This document shows, in pieces, positions 7,450 through 15,386 of a stretch of DNA of 55,162 nt. The stretch spans positions 1-55,162 of the forward strand of contig JAEUQA010000031.1 of assembly GCA_016789845.1 (NCBI GenBank), written 5' to 3'. Source of the DNA: Chromatiales bacterium. Its GTDB lineage: Bacteria > Pseudomonadota > Gammaproteobacteria > Steroidobacterales > GCA-2729495. A model generated the notes under the pieces. It was given only the letters and a program-made list of their open reading frames with translations, did not search any database and was not told where the DNA came from. The position numbers and the translations under genes are program-made. Positions within the stretch are counted from its first letter, which is position 1. Every line of letters begins with the position of its first letter.

Positions 7450-8825
7450 TCAAGGAGATCAGCCGCTCGCTCTCGGCCCGCCTGCTCGGCATCTTCATCC
7501 TCACCGCCATCGTCTACGCGGTGGTTGGCCGCTTCGTGTACCTGCTGGTGCTGGACCAGGACTTCCTGCGCGAGGTGGTCGGCGCGCACATCTCCCTGCA
7601 CGCGGACTACGTCCTGAACGACATCGGGTCGCCGCCGAGCATCGAGCGGGCCCGGGCGATCACCGAGCGGGTGCCGGTGGACATCCGGCTCAGCGGGCCC
7701 GGCGTGGACTGGGCATCCGATCCCAACTTCCCGCAGATCGAGCAGATTCCCTTCGGCCCGATCCCCATCGACTTCCTTGGCCTCGACGAGAAGAGCCAGA
7801 AGAATCTCGAGAGCTGGGCGAAGAACCTCAAGCTCGTGCGCTTCGGCGAGTACCGGCGCCACGCCTTCGTGGAACTGGTGCGCGACGGTTACAAGATCAT
7901 CATTGCGTCCCCGCGGATGGCGGAGACGCCGCGCCCGGATTACACCCAGCCGGCCATTGCCCTCATCTCCATCATCGTGCTGGTCGGCTGCTACTTCGCC
8001 GTGCGCTGGCTGGTGAAGCCGATCAAGTGGATCCAGAAGGGCACGGCCCGCATCGGGCAGGGCGACCTGGATTACCGGATCCGGGCCACGCGCCGGGACG
8101 ACCTGGGCGACCTGGCCAACGACATCAACCACATGGCCGACGACGTCAAGGACATGCTCGAGGCCAAGCAGCAGCTGCTGCTCGCCATCAGCCACGAGCT
8201 CCGCTCGCCGCTGACCCGCGCCAAGGTGGCCCTGGAGTTCCTCGAGGATGGCCAGGTGAAGCACGATCTCCTGGGCGACGTGCGCGAGATGGAGAAGCTG
8301 ATCGCCGACCTGCTGGAGAGCGAGCGCATGAACGCCGGCCACACCACGCTGCGGCGCTCGAGCGTCGAGCTGGGCTCCATGCTGCAAGCGCTGATCCACG
8401 CCGAGTTCCACGAGCGGTTCGACAGGATCAACCTGCACCTGCCGGCCCAGCCCGTGGTGCGGGACGTGGACGAGGTGCGCGTGCGCCTCGTCGCCAAGAA
8501 CCTCATCGAGAACGCACTGCGCTACACGCCGCCGGACGGCCCGCCAGTGGAGGTGGAACTCACGGCCAAGCCCGGCATGGTGGTCCTCCGGGTGCGGGAT
8601 CACGGCCCCGGCATTCCCCGGGAGCACCTGCCGCGGGTCACCGAGCCGTTCTACCGGGCCGATCCGGCCCGCAGCCGCAGCACCGGCGGGCTCGGGCTGG
8701 GCCTGTACCTGGCGAAGCGCATCGCCGAGGCACACCGCGGCTCCCTCGTCATCGAGAGCGAGCTGGGCCACGGCACGCTCTGCACGGTGACCATCCCCGA
8801 CTTCGTCGCTACGGAGGCGGCATGA
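7446..8825 (+). CDS. Membrane sensor histidine kinase
   Basis: 459 residues from the GTG at 7446, overlapping the regulator stop. Membrane helix 1 at about 13-35, a periplasmic sensor region of about 130 residues with no recognised domain, helix 2 at about 169-190, then HAMP. The HisKA box ISHELRSPLTRA carries the phospho-acceptor His250. The ATPase has the N box NLIENALRYT, G1 DHGPGIP and G2 GGLGLGLYLAK. This is the CpxA/RstB-like layout. Its stop overlaps the start of the outer-membrane protein gene (ATGA), so signal system and outer-membrane protein form one transcript, suggesting the system watches the envelope. Confidence 0.95.
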   Translation: MIKEISRSLSARLLGIFILTAIVYAVVGRFVYLLVLDQDFLREVVGAHISLHADYVLNDIGSPPSIERARAITERVPVDIRLSGPGVDWASDPNFPQIEQIPFGPIPIDFLGLDEKSQKNLESWAKNLKLVRFGEYRRHAFVELVRDGYKIIIASPRMAETPRPDYTQPAIALISIIVLVGCYFAVRWLVKPIKWIQKGTARIGQGDLDYRIRATRRDDLGDLANDINHMADDVKDMLEAKQQLLLAISHELRSPLTRAKVALEFLEDGQVKHDLLGDVREMEKLIADLLESERMNAGHTTLRRSSVELGSMLQALIHAEFHERFDRINLHLPAQPVVRDVDEVRVRLVAKNLIENALRYTPPDGPPVEVELTAKPGMVVLRVRDHGPGIPREHLPRVTEPFYRADPARSRSTGGLGLGLYLAKRIAEAHRGSLVIESELGHGTLCTVTIPDFVATEAA

Positions 8826-9550
8826 ACACGGGTAGGAGCGCCTGCAGAAAAGGGGACAGATTTATTTTTCCGGCGAGGCAAAGCCTCGCCGGAAAAATAA
8901 ATCTGTCCCCTTTTCTGAAGGCGCTCCTACCGGTTCTCATCCTGCTGCCCGCGCTGAGCCAGGCCGAGGTTAAGTACGGCGTCGAGATCACGCCCTTCGC
9001 GGGCTACCGGCTCGGTGGGCAGTTCGAATCGTCGGAGGAGGGCAACACCACCGGCGCCGACATCGACATCGATGACGCCTCCAGCTACGGTCTGATCGTC
9101 AACTGGCCGTCCGTGGACAACACCGAGTGGGAGATCTACCTCGGCCGGCAGTCCACGTCGCTCGGGACGGACGGGCTCTTCGATCCCGCCGTGACCCCGC
9201 CGGCGAAGCTGGACATCACCTACCTGCAGGCGGGCGGCACCTACTGGTTCGAGGGCGAACGGGCTGGGCCCTACATCGTGGCCACGCTCGGCGCCTCCCG
9301 CTTCGAGCCCGACGACAGCAGTTTCGACGCCGAGACCTTCTTTGCGTTTGGCATCGGCGGCGGGTACAAGATCGCGCCCACGTCCCGGGTTGGCCTGCGG
9401 CTGGAGGGCCGGGTGTTTGGCTCGGTGGTGGACAGCGACGAGGCCGTGTTCTGCCGGGCTGGCGGCGCGGCGAGCGGCTGCCTGATCGCGGTCAGCGGCA
9501 GCGTCGTCTGGCAGTGGGAAGTCCTGGCGGGCCTCGTGTTTCGCCTCTGA
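8822..9550 (+). CDS. Outer-membrane beta-barrel protein with repeat-derived N-region
   Basis: 242 residues. The ATG overlaps the kinase stop. The mature part looks like a small eight-stranded OmpA/OmpW-type barrel: alternating strands (VKYGVEITPFAGYRLGG, WEIYLGRQSTSLG, ITYLQAGGTYWFEG, GPYIVATLGASRFEP, FFAFGIGGGYKI, VGLRLEGRVFG) and a C-terminal strand ending in aromatic or hydrophobic residues (EVLAGLVFRL). The signal peptide is odd: the hydrophobic core LLPVLILLPALSQA (cleavage near residue 48) is preceded by about 33 residues encoded by an inserted palindromic repeat (8832-8930). Removing the repeat leaves a normal signal peptide starting MNT. Confidence 0.85.
   Translation: MNTGRSACRKGDRFIFPARQSLAGKINLSPFLKALLPVLILLPALSQAEVKYGVEITPFAGYRLGGQFESSEEGNTTGADIDIDDASSYGLIVNWPSVDNTEWEIYLGRQSTSLGTDGLFDPAVTPPAKLDITYLQAGGTYWFEGERAGPYIVATLGASRFEPDDSSFDAETFFAFGIGGGYKIAPTSRVGLRLEGRVFGSVVDSDEAVFCRAGGAASGCLIAVSGSVVWQWEVLAGLVFRL
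8832..8930. repeat. Composite palindrome inside a coding sequence
   Basis: 99 bases (33 codons). The outer ends are GTAGGAGCGCC and GGCGCTCCTAC (REP type). Between them lies a second palindrome with AAAAGGGGACAGATTTATTT and its complement, around a GC-rich hairpin CGGCGAGGC-AAA-GCCTCGCCG. It is translated as residues 4-36 of the outer-membrane protein, without a stop. Confidence 0.9.
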
Positions 9551-9589
9551 TAGCATGGCGGTCCATCAGCGCCCGCCGGAGCAATGCCC

Positions 9590-9889
9590 ATGGAAGACGA
9601 CAAGACCGTGCTTGATGAGGCCGCCGAGCAGGTGATCGAGCTCGGCAACCGGCTCCTGGAGGCCGACGACGACGCCGACTCCTGGGACGTCGCCGACGGC
9701 CTGCTGGCCGGCGCCATCCAGTTCTGGCTGTACTCCCGCCAGCCCTGCGACGACCCCCGCTGCGAGAACTGCGCCGAGGTCAGCACCGCGGACCTCCGGA
9801 TGCGGAAGCTCATGGAGGAGGCGAAGCGCTGGGCCGAGGACAGCACCTACTACCAGACGCCCTACGATGTGAACGTCGGCCGGGCCTGA
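9590..9889 (+). CDS. Conserved-looking acidic small protein, function unknown
   Basis: 99 residues from the ATG at 9590. An ATG at 9584 is also in frame, but the GGAG at 9578-9581 is well placed (8 bases) only for the second. Acidic and soluble. The N-terminal half is a predicted helix (VLDEAAEQVIELGNRLLEAD). A CDDPRCENC motif in the middle gives three closely spaced cysteines that could bind metal. The C-terminal helix is amphipathic. No family recognised; about 50 bases before a ferredoxin gene, so a role in Fe-S or redox biology is possible but unproven. Confidence 0.65.
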   Translation: MEDDKTVLDEAAEQVIELGNRLLEADDDADSWDVADGLLAGAIQFWLYSRQPCDDPRCENCAEVSTADLRMRKLMEEAKRWAEDSTYYQTPYDVNVGRA

Positions 9890-9938
9890 CCCCGTGCTAT
9901 ATTCCCGCGCCTTTTTTCGACCACGGTAGCCAGACGAC

Positions 9939-10256
9939 ATGCCCACGATTCACGTAACCGACCGGGGCGGCAACGCCCACACCCTCAAGGCAGACAACGG
10001 CCTCACGCTGATGGAGCCCCTCCGCGAGCTGGACCAGGGCATCGAGGCCCTGTGCGGCGGCATGTGCTCCTGCGCGACCTGCCACGTTTTCATCGCTCCC
10101 GAGTGGTTCAGGAAGCTGCCCGCCGTCCACAGCGACGAGCTGGAGCTGCTGGAGAGCACCGAGAATTTCCGCGCCGGCGAGTCCCGCCTGGCCTGCCAGG
10201 TGAAGGTCTCGGACGCCCTCGATGGCATCGTCCTCACGGTGGCCCCCGAAGAGTAA
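9939..10256 (+). CDS. 2Fe-2S ferredoxin, adrenodoxin/putidaredoxin type
   Basis: 105 residues. The cluster loop ALCGGMCSCATCHVF supplies three cysteines and the fourth is in SRLACQVKV. The spacing fits vertebrate-type ferredoxins that serve cytochrome P450s or Rieske oxygenases. The Pro/Glu-rich helix EWFRKLP and the acidic stretch HSDELELLE form the usual partner-docking surface. It sits two bases before the MaoC-like gene and is probably co-transcribed with it. The redox partner is not in this window. Confidence 0.92.
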   Translation: MPTIHVTDRGGNAHTLKADNGLTLMEPLRELDQGIEALCGGMCSCATCHVFIAPEWFRKLPAVHSDELELLESTENFRAGESRLACQVKVSDALDGIVLTVAPEE

Positions 10257-10258
10257 GG

Positions 10259-11116
10259 ATGCCGATCGACTACGAGCACCTGAGGTCGCTCCGCACGCGG
10301 GGCGAGCGGGTCCAGTACAGCGATCGCGACACTCTCCTGTACGCCCTGGGCGTCGGCCTTGGCCGGGATCCGGCCGCCCGGCACGAGTTGCCTTACCTGG
10401 CCGACCCGGCGGGCCTGAAGACCCTGCCCAGTTTCGCCAGCGTCCTGGTTGGCAACCAGCTGCTGGACGACTGCGGCTGGAACGCCGCGCAGGTCGTCCT
10501 GCGTGACGAGACCGTCAGCCTGGACCGTCCCATCGACGACGCTGGTGCGTTGCTCATGGACAGCGACGTCGTGTCGGTCTTCGACGCGGGTTCGAGCGGC
10601 GGCGCGCTCCTGACCGTGGAGGCCCGGGCCCGCCGCGAGCGGGACGGGCAGCCGGTGTTCACCGTCCGCCGCACCTGGCTGGCCCGCGGTGACGGCGGCT
10701 TCGGTGGTCCCCGGGGAACGGGCCAGGGGACAGCCGGTGGCGGCAGCGCCGCGACCCACGCACTGCCCGCGAGGCGCCCCGACATGACCCACACCTGCCC
10801 GACGCGCCCCGACCAGGCATTGCTGTTCGGGCTGTCGCTGGAGCGGGGCTCGTCCCGCCGGCCCGCCCCGCCGTCGCCGGTACTCGATGGCCTCTGCCTG
10901 CAGGGCATCGCCTGCCTGGCCATCCTGGGCGAGATCTGCGACTACGACCACACGCTGATCCGCTCCCTCTCGATCGGCCTCGCGGGCACCGCCAGCCCCG
11001 GCGAGACCCTGGTGGCCGAGCTCTGGCAGGACGCGAACGTCGTCTCCTGCCGGCTGAGGGCCCCGGCACGGGATGCGGTGGTGCTGGACCAGGGCCGGTG
11101 CGTGCTGGTGGCCTGA
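10259..11116 (+). CDS. MaoC-like double-hotdog protein with altered active site
   Basis: 285 residues, ATG two bases after the ferredoxin stop. The N-terminal half matches enoyl-CoA hydratase 2 / MFE-2-type proteins: YALGVGLGRDP, then LKTLPSFASVLVG, then RDETVSLDRPID. In this family the second hotdog carries the catalytic motif GD-x-NPLH followed by HGLC. Here the corresponding residues read LSLERGSSR (Glu195 in place of Asp, Arg200 in place of His) and DGLC (Asp210 in place of His). The protein is complete in length, so this is either a divergent enzyme or a non-catalytic paralogue. Confidence 0.8.
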   Translation: MPIDYEHLRSLRTRGERVQYSDRDTLLYALGVGLGRDPAARHELPYLADPAGLKTLPSFASVLVGNQLLDDCGWNAAQVVLRDETVSLDRPIDDAGALLMDSDVVSVFDAGSSGGALLTVEARARRERDGQPVFTVRRTWLARGDGGFGGPRGTGQGTAGGGSAATHALPARRPDMTHTCPTRPDQALLFGLSLERGSSRRPAPPSPVLDGLCLQGIACLAILGEICDYDHTLIRSLSIGLAGTASPGETLVAELWQDANVVSCRLRAPARDAVVLDQGRCVLVA

Positions 11117-11137
11117 GGAAGTCGATCCCGTGCCGGC

Positions 11138-11167
11138 TTATCCGCGGGGGAATCTTTCGGCTAAACT
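11138..11167 (+). promoter_or_regulatory. Possible tRNA promoter
   Basis: TTATCC (11138-11143) and TAAACT (11162-11167) with an 18-base spacer, ending 13 bases before the tRNA. Position is right; match to consensus is moderate. Confidence 0.35.
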
Positions 11168-11180
11168 ATGGCTCTTGAGT

Positions 11181-11256
<76 letters not shown>

Positions 11257-11309
11257 ACTCCCGCCCCTTGCCCATCCGCAGTTCGATCCGGCGTTGTTGC
11301 ACCAAACCC

Positions 11310-13805
11310 ATGCCGATTCTGTTTAAACGGGCGCGCACCGCCAGCCCCGCCACCCGCCTGGCCCTGTGCCTGCTCCTGGTGGCTGGCCCCGGCCTTGCCC
11401 AGGATTCGCCGCCGGCCGCTGACGCCGCCACGGCCGGGGGGGCTGCTGCCCCGGCCGCCGAACCCCGGGCCGCCGGTGCGGCGGAACTGGTGCAGCGACT
11501 GGATCAGGTCAGCCGCCGGCTCGCCGAGATCAACGAGTACCTGCGGAAGCCCGCGCCGGACCTGGCGGGCATCGCCGTGGCCTTGCCAGGCAAGGCGCAG
11601 GAGGCCCGGTCGGTGCTCGGCAATGTGGAGGCCACGGATCCTACCCGGGCCGAGTTGGTGGAGGTGATGGCAACCCTCCAGAAGCTCCGGAACCTGGACC
11701 GCATCTTCGACAAGTGGCGCCAGCGACTGAAGGTGGAGGTGGATGTCCTCGACCCGTGGCGCGAGCAGCTGCGCTCGGATGCCGCGTTCCTGCGGGATGC
11801 GGCCAGCGCGCCCGGAGCGGATGCCGGGGGCGGCGAGGCCGAGGTGCTGGCCCCCGCCCTGCGTTCCCGGCTGACGGCCCTCGCCGATGACCTCGACGCC
11901 GCCCGGAAGCCGCTGGTCAAGCGTCTCGACGTCATCGTCGGCGCCGACGTGCAGGTCGGGGAACTGCAGACGGCGGTGCGTGACCTGCGGGAGCAGCTGG
12001 ACGCGGCGCGGCTCCAGCGCCAGGAGAGGCCGCTGGCGATCACGGCGCCGCCGCTGTGGAAACTGCCGGACACTTTCGGCGCGCCGCTCCAGGTGGCGCG
12101 GCGGAACTTCACGACGCTGGCCGGGGGCGTGCGCGACTACCTTGAGACCCGGCCGGCACAGCTCACCGCCTTCGTCCTGGTCCTGGGGGTACTGCTCGCC
12201 GCCGTCCTGCCTTTGCGCCGCTCCATCGTCGCAAAGGGCGAAACGGCAGGAGACGAACTGCTGACGCACTACCCGGTGACGGTCACGTTGCTCGTCTGGG
12301 TGCTCATTGGCCCGGGACTATTCCTTGCTGACATGCCACTGGGCCTGACCATCGCGCGGGGTTTCCTCGCGGTCGTGTTGCTCTGGCGGATCCTGCCGGT
12401 CCTCGTGACCCCGGACGAGGCTCGGCCCGTGAAGGGCCTGCTGATGCTGGCAGCCGCCTTCCAGGTCCAGGTGATCGCGCTCGGTGACGACTGGTACGGG
12501 CGGGTCGTTACGGCAGTCCTGGGATTGCTGGCCCTGCTGGTCTTCCGCGACCTGGCCCGCCGGTCCGCGGGTGAGCCGGGCGGCCGGGCACTGTTCCGGC
12601 GGGCGATCCACGGCGTGGCGGTCGCCGCGCCGTTCGCCGTGGCGATCGGCCTCATCGCGGAGGTCGCCGGCGCCCGCGCCCTGAGCGCCCAGGCGATCGG
12701 CGGCATCGTCTTCGTCACCCTCGCGCTCTGCACGTTGCTGGCGGCGGACATCATCCTGCGCTCGGTCCTCGATGCCTGGGTCGAGGGGCCGGGGGCCCGC
12801 TGGTTCCGCGCCGTCAGGAACTGGCCGGAGGCGGTGTGCACCTGGGGGCGGCGCGCGATCCGCGTGGCGCTGGTGATTGCACTCGTGAACGTACTCCCGA
12901 CCATCCTCCCCGTGCTGGAGCCGGTCTGGAACGGCGTCGGGCAGGCGCTGGGAACGCCCGTCAAGGCGGGCAATCTCGACCTGTCGCTGGGCGACGTGCT
13001 GTGGTTCCTCATCGGCATTGCCCTTGCGCTCGCCGTGGCGCGCTTCGTGCGCTTCGTCCTCGACGAGGACGTGTTGGCCCGCATGCCGCTCGCCATGGGG
13101 GCGGCCTCGGCCGCGTCCCGCCTGATCTACTACTTGCTGGTCATCGTGGGGATCATGTTCGCGCTCGCCGCGTCCGGGGTCGAGCTGTCGCGGCTCACGC
13201 TGGTCGTCAGTGCCCTCGGCGTCGGCATCGGCTTCGGCCTGCAGAACATCGTCAACAACTTCGTATCCGGGCTCATCCTGGCCTTCGAGCGGCCGGTACG
13301 GGAAGGGGACCAGATCACCCTCGGCCAGACCACCGGCAGGGTGGACATGATCGGCCTGCGCGCCACCCGCATCCGGACCTTCGACGGGGCCGAGGTCATC
13401 GTCCCCAACGCCAACCTGATTTCCGGGGAGCTCACCAACTGGACCCTCAGTGACCGCGCGCGGCGCATCGACGTGACCGTGGGCGTGGACTACGACAGCG
13501 ATCCCGTGCGCGTGCGGGAGATCCTGCTGGAAGCCGTCAGGGACATGCCGCGACTCGCGCCCAGCCCGGCGCCGGTCACGGCCTTCCGGGGCTTTGGCGC
13601 GAGCTCCCTGGACTTCAGCCTCCTGCTCTGGACCCACGACGTGAACGACCGGCTGGATGTGGAGAGCGAGGCGCGTATCCGCGTGCTCGCCGCACTGCGG
13701 GCGGCCGGCATCCAGATTCCCTTCCCGCGCATGGACGTGCGGCTCCGGGACGGGGACGCCGGGCCGGATCCGGCCGCCGCGGCGCCGTCCAGCCCGCCGG
13801 CCTGA
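11310..13805 (+). CDS. MscS-family mechanosensitive channel with long periplasmic N-domain
   Basis: 831 residues from the ATG at 11310. Frames extending upstream through the tRNA gene are not credible. The N-terminus is a signal peptide (LALCLLLVAGPGLAQ) followed by a helical, Ala/Arg-rich periplasmic part to about residue 270. About ten membrane helices then lead to the MscS core: VVSALGVGIGFGLQNIVNNF is the pore helix 3, followed by the beta domain FERPVREGDQITLG, VIVPNANLISGELTNW and the C-terminal alpha/beta cap. The size is between MscS and MscK. Role: relief of osmotic shock. It is flanked by the tRNA gene and a small hypothetical gene. Confidence 0.92.
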   Translation: MPILFKRARTASPATRLALCLLLVAGPGLAQDSPPAADAATAGGAAAPAAEPRAAGAAELVQRLDQVSRRLAEINEYLRKPAPDLAGIAVALPGKAQEARSVLGNVEATDPTRAELVEVMATLQKLRNLDRIFDKWRQRLKVEVDVLDPWREQLRSDAAFLRDAASAPGADAGGGEAEVLAPALRSRLTALADDLDAARKPLVKRLDVIVGADVQVGELQTAVRDLREQLDAARLQRQERPLAITAPPLWKLPDTFGAPLQVARRNFTTLAGGVRDYLETRPAQLTAFVLVLGVLLAAVLPLRRSIVAKGETAGDELLTHYPVTVTLLVWVLIGPGLFLADMPLGLTIARGFLAVVLLWRILPVLVTPDEARPVKGLLMLAAAFQVQVIALGDDWYGRVVTAVLGLLALLVFRDLARRSAGEPGGRALFRRAIHGVAVAAPFAVAIGLIAEVAGARALSAQAIGGIVFVTLALCTLLAADIILRSVLDAWVEGPGARWFRAVRNWPEAVCTWGRRAIRVALVIALVNVLPTILPVLEPVWNGVGQALGTPVKAGNLDLSLGDVLWFLIGIALALAVARFVRFVLDEDVLARMPLAMGAASAASRLIYYLLVIVGIMFALAASGVELSRLTLVVSALGVGIGFGLQNIVNNFVSGLILAFERPVREGDQITLGQTTGRVDMIGLRATRIRTFDGAEVIVPNANLISGELTNWTLSDRARRIDVTVGVDYDSDPVRVREILLEAVRDMPRLAPSPAPVTAFRGFGASSLDFSLLLWTHDVNDRLDVESEARIRVLAALRAAGIQIPFPRMDVRLRDGDAGPDPAAAAPSSPPA

Positions 13806-13927
13806 CCGCCCGTCGCACCGGGGGGCATGGCCCGGAACGCGTGCCGTCAATCTGCGAGCTGCATCACGCTGCGGCCGGCGGCCGGGGACTAGGTTACGGT
13901 CAGGACAACCATGTGCCGGAGCCCATC

Positions 13928-14206
13928 GTGAGCTGGCTGCGATTCTTCAGGAAAGACGCCGATGAGCCCGCGCGGGCGGCGCCCGTGATGCCGCGGCAGG
14001 CGGCGGCGAAACCGGCGCCCAGGGTGAAGGCCGAGCCCACCGCGGGCTATGGCGCCAACCCCTACGACACCTACACCTGGGAGCTTCACACGGAGCCCGA
14101 CGGGGAGCGGGAGCTGAAGCGGGCCCACCTGATCGACAAGCGCGCGAAGGAAGACGGCGAGTCCTTCAACCCCTACGACACCGGCAAGTTCAGCGGCGGC
14201 TGGTAA
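13928..14206 (+). CDS. Small protein with duplicated NPYDT motif
   Basis: 92 residues from the GTG at 13928, which has a GGAG six bases upstream. A longer in-frame start at 13841 has none. The N-terminus is MSWLRFFRKD, then a low-complexity Ala/Pro/Arg linker, then two copies of the pentapeptide NPYDT (GANPYDTYTWELHT and SFNPYDTGKFSGGW) flanking a charged segment. The TAA stop is the first three bases of a palindromic repeat. No function recognised. Confidence 0.6.
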   Translation: MSWLRFFRKDADEPARAAPVMPRQAAAKPAPRVKAEPTAGYGANPYDTYTWELHTEPDGERELKRAHLIDKRAKEDGESFNPYDTGKFSGGW

Positions 14207-14326
14207 AAAAGGGGACAGATTTATTTTTCCGAAACGGGGTCAGTTCTCTCTTGCGGAAGGGGATTTCCCCTTCCGCAAGAGAGAACTGACCCCGTTTCGG
14301 GAAAATAAATCTGTCCCCTTTTTTAC
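14203..14326. repeat. Nested palindrome between convergent genes
   Basis: 124 bases, almost perfectly symmetric. The outer arms are GTAAAAAAGGGGACAG and its complement. The inner arms are AACGGGGTCAGTTCTCTCTT and its complement, and the innermost is GCGGAAGGGGA-TTTCC. Both neighbouring genes take their TAA stops from its ends (14204-14206 on plus, 14325-14323 on minus). As RNA it would fold into one very long hairpin with T-runs, so it can also terminate transcription from both sides. Confidence 0.9.
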
Positions 14327-15084
14327 AGCCGCAGCGCGCCGTCGATCTCGAAGCAGCGGCCGGACACGTAGTCGTTCTGCAGGATGAATTCCACCGTCTG
14401 CGCGATCTCGTCGGGCTCGCCCATGCGCTTCAGCGGGATGCCCGAGGTCAGCTTCTCGCGGGCCTCCGGCTTCATGCCGGCCACCATCTCGGTGTTGATG
14501 AAGCCGGGCGCGATGGACGCGGCGCGGATGCCGTAGCGGGCGAGCTCCTTCGCCCAGGTCACGGCCATGGCCGCGACGCCGGCCTTGGCGGCCGAGTAGT
14601 TGGTCTGGCCCGCGTTGCCGGCGCGGCTGATGCTGGAGATGTTGATGATCACGCCGGGCACCTTGCCCGTGATCATCCGCTCCGCGGCCTCCCGGCCGCA
14701 GAGGAACACGCCCGTGAGGTTCACGTCCAGCACCGCCTGCCACTGGTCGAGGGTCATCTTCGACTCGACCTTGCCATCCTTGTACTTGATGAGCAGCGCG
14801 TCCCGGGTGATCCCCGCGTTGTTCACGAGGGCGTGGACCGCGCCGCACTTCGCCACGACCTGGTCGAAGAGGGCGATAACGTCGGCTTCCTTCGCGACGT
14901 TGGCGCCGAAGCAGTGCACCGTGGCGCCGAGCGCTTCGCAGGCGGCCGCCGCGGCCTTGAGGTCATCGGCCCTGAGGTCCACGAGCGCCAGGACGGGCCG
15001 GTGGGTTGCCAGGCGCTTCGCCATGGCGGCGCCGAGGCCGCGGGCAGCGCCGGTGATGACGATGGTCTTGCCGTGCAGGTTCAT
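14323..15084 (-). CDS. Short-chain dehydrogenase/reductase, FabG-like
   Basis: 253 residues. NAD(P)-binding [12 protein letters not shown] near the N-terminus, NNAG in LVNNAGIT, catalytic Ser in NISSISRAG and Tyr-x3-Lys in [10 protein letters not shown]-terminal DGALRL. This is the 3-oxoacyl-ACP/CoA reductase type; the closest functional guess is fatty acyl or polyketide-like beta-keto reduction, but SDR substrate cannot be read from sequence. Its stop codon comes from the adjacent nested palindrome. Confidence 0.92.
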   Translation of the reverse strand: MNLHGKTIVITGAARGLGAAMAKRLATHRPVLALVDLRADDLKAAAAACEALGATVHCFGANVAKEADVIALFDQVVAKCGAVHALVNNAGITRDALLIKYKDGKVESKMTLDQWQAVLDVNLTGVFLCGREAAERMITGKVPGVIINISSISRAGNAGQTNYSAAKAGVAAMAVTWAKELARYGIRAASIAPGFINTEMVAGMKPEAREKLTSGIPLKRMGEPDEIAQTVEFILQNDYVSGRCFEIDGALRL

Positions 15085-15386
15085 GGGTTCGTCCAGGGGT
15101 GGCGAAAGACGCCCATCCTACCGGGATTATTGTGCGTCGCAAGATGTGAACAATCGGTAATCGAATTCTGTGGAGCGTTCTCTTCGCCGGTCCCGTCATA
15201 GCTGTCAGACTTTCGGCCATCACTGCCCCGGCGTGCAGACGCGGAGACCGGTGTCCCGCGTGCCCGCCCCCTGCGACATAACAACCCGTAAAGCCATCCC
15301 GAATGAAGCCGGTGACTCAATCAGCAAGCCCGCAGCCGCTCCCCGCATGGATCCGTACCCCAGGTATTCAGTCATGAGTCTCAGGC
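15085..15386. other. Divergent intergenic region, promoters expected
   Basis: 302 bases between the SDR gene (minus) and XrtD copy 1 (plus). It must hold both promoters. I see no clear sigma-70 pair, RNA structure or repeat. The region is less GC-rich in 15120-15170 (GGGATTATTGTGCG, AACAATCGGTAATCG), where the SDR promoter probably lies. Confidence 0.4.

Noticed and set aside
7415..8821. Large frame continuous with the outer-membrane protein and running back through the kinase gene
   Set aside because: Shadow of the kinase in another frame; the real start is the ATG at 8822 overlapping the kinase stop.
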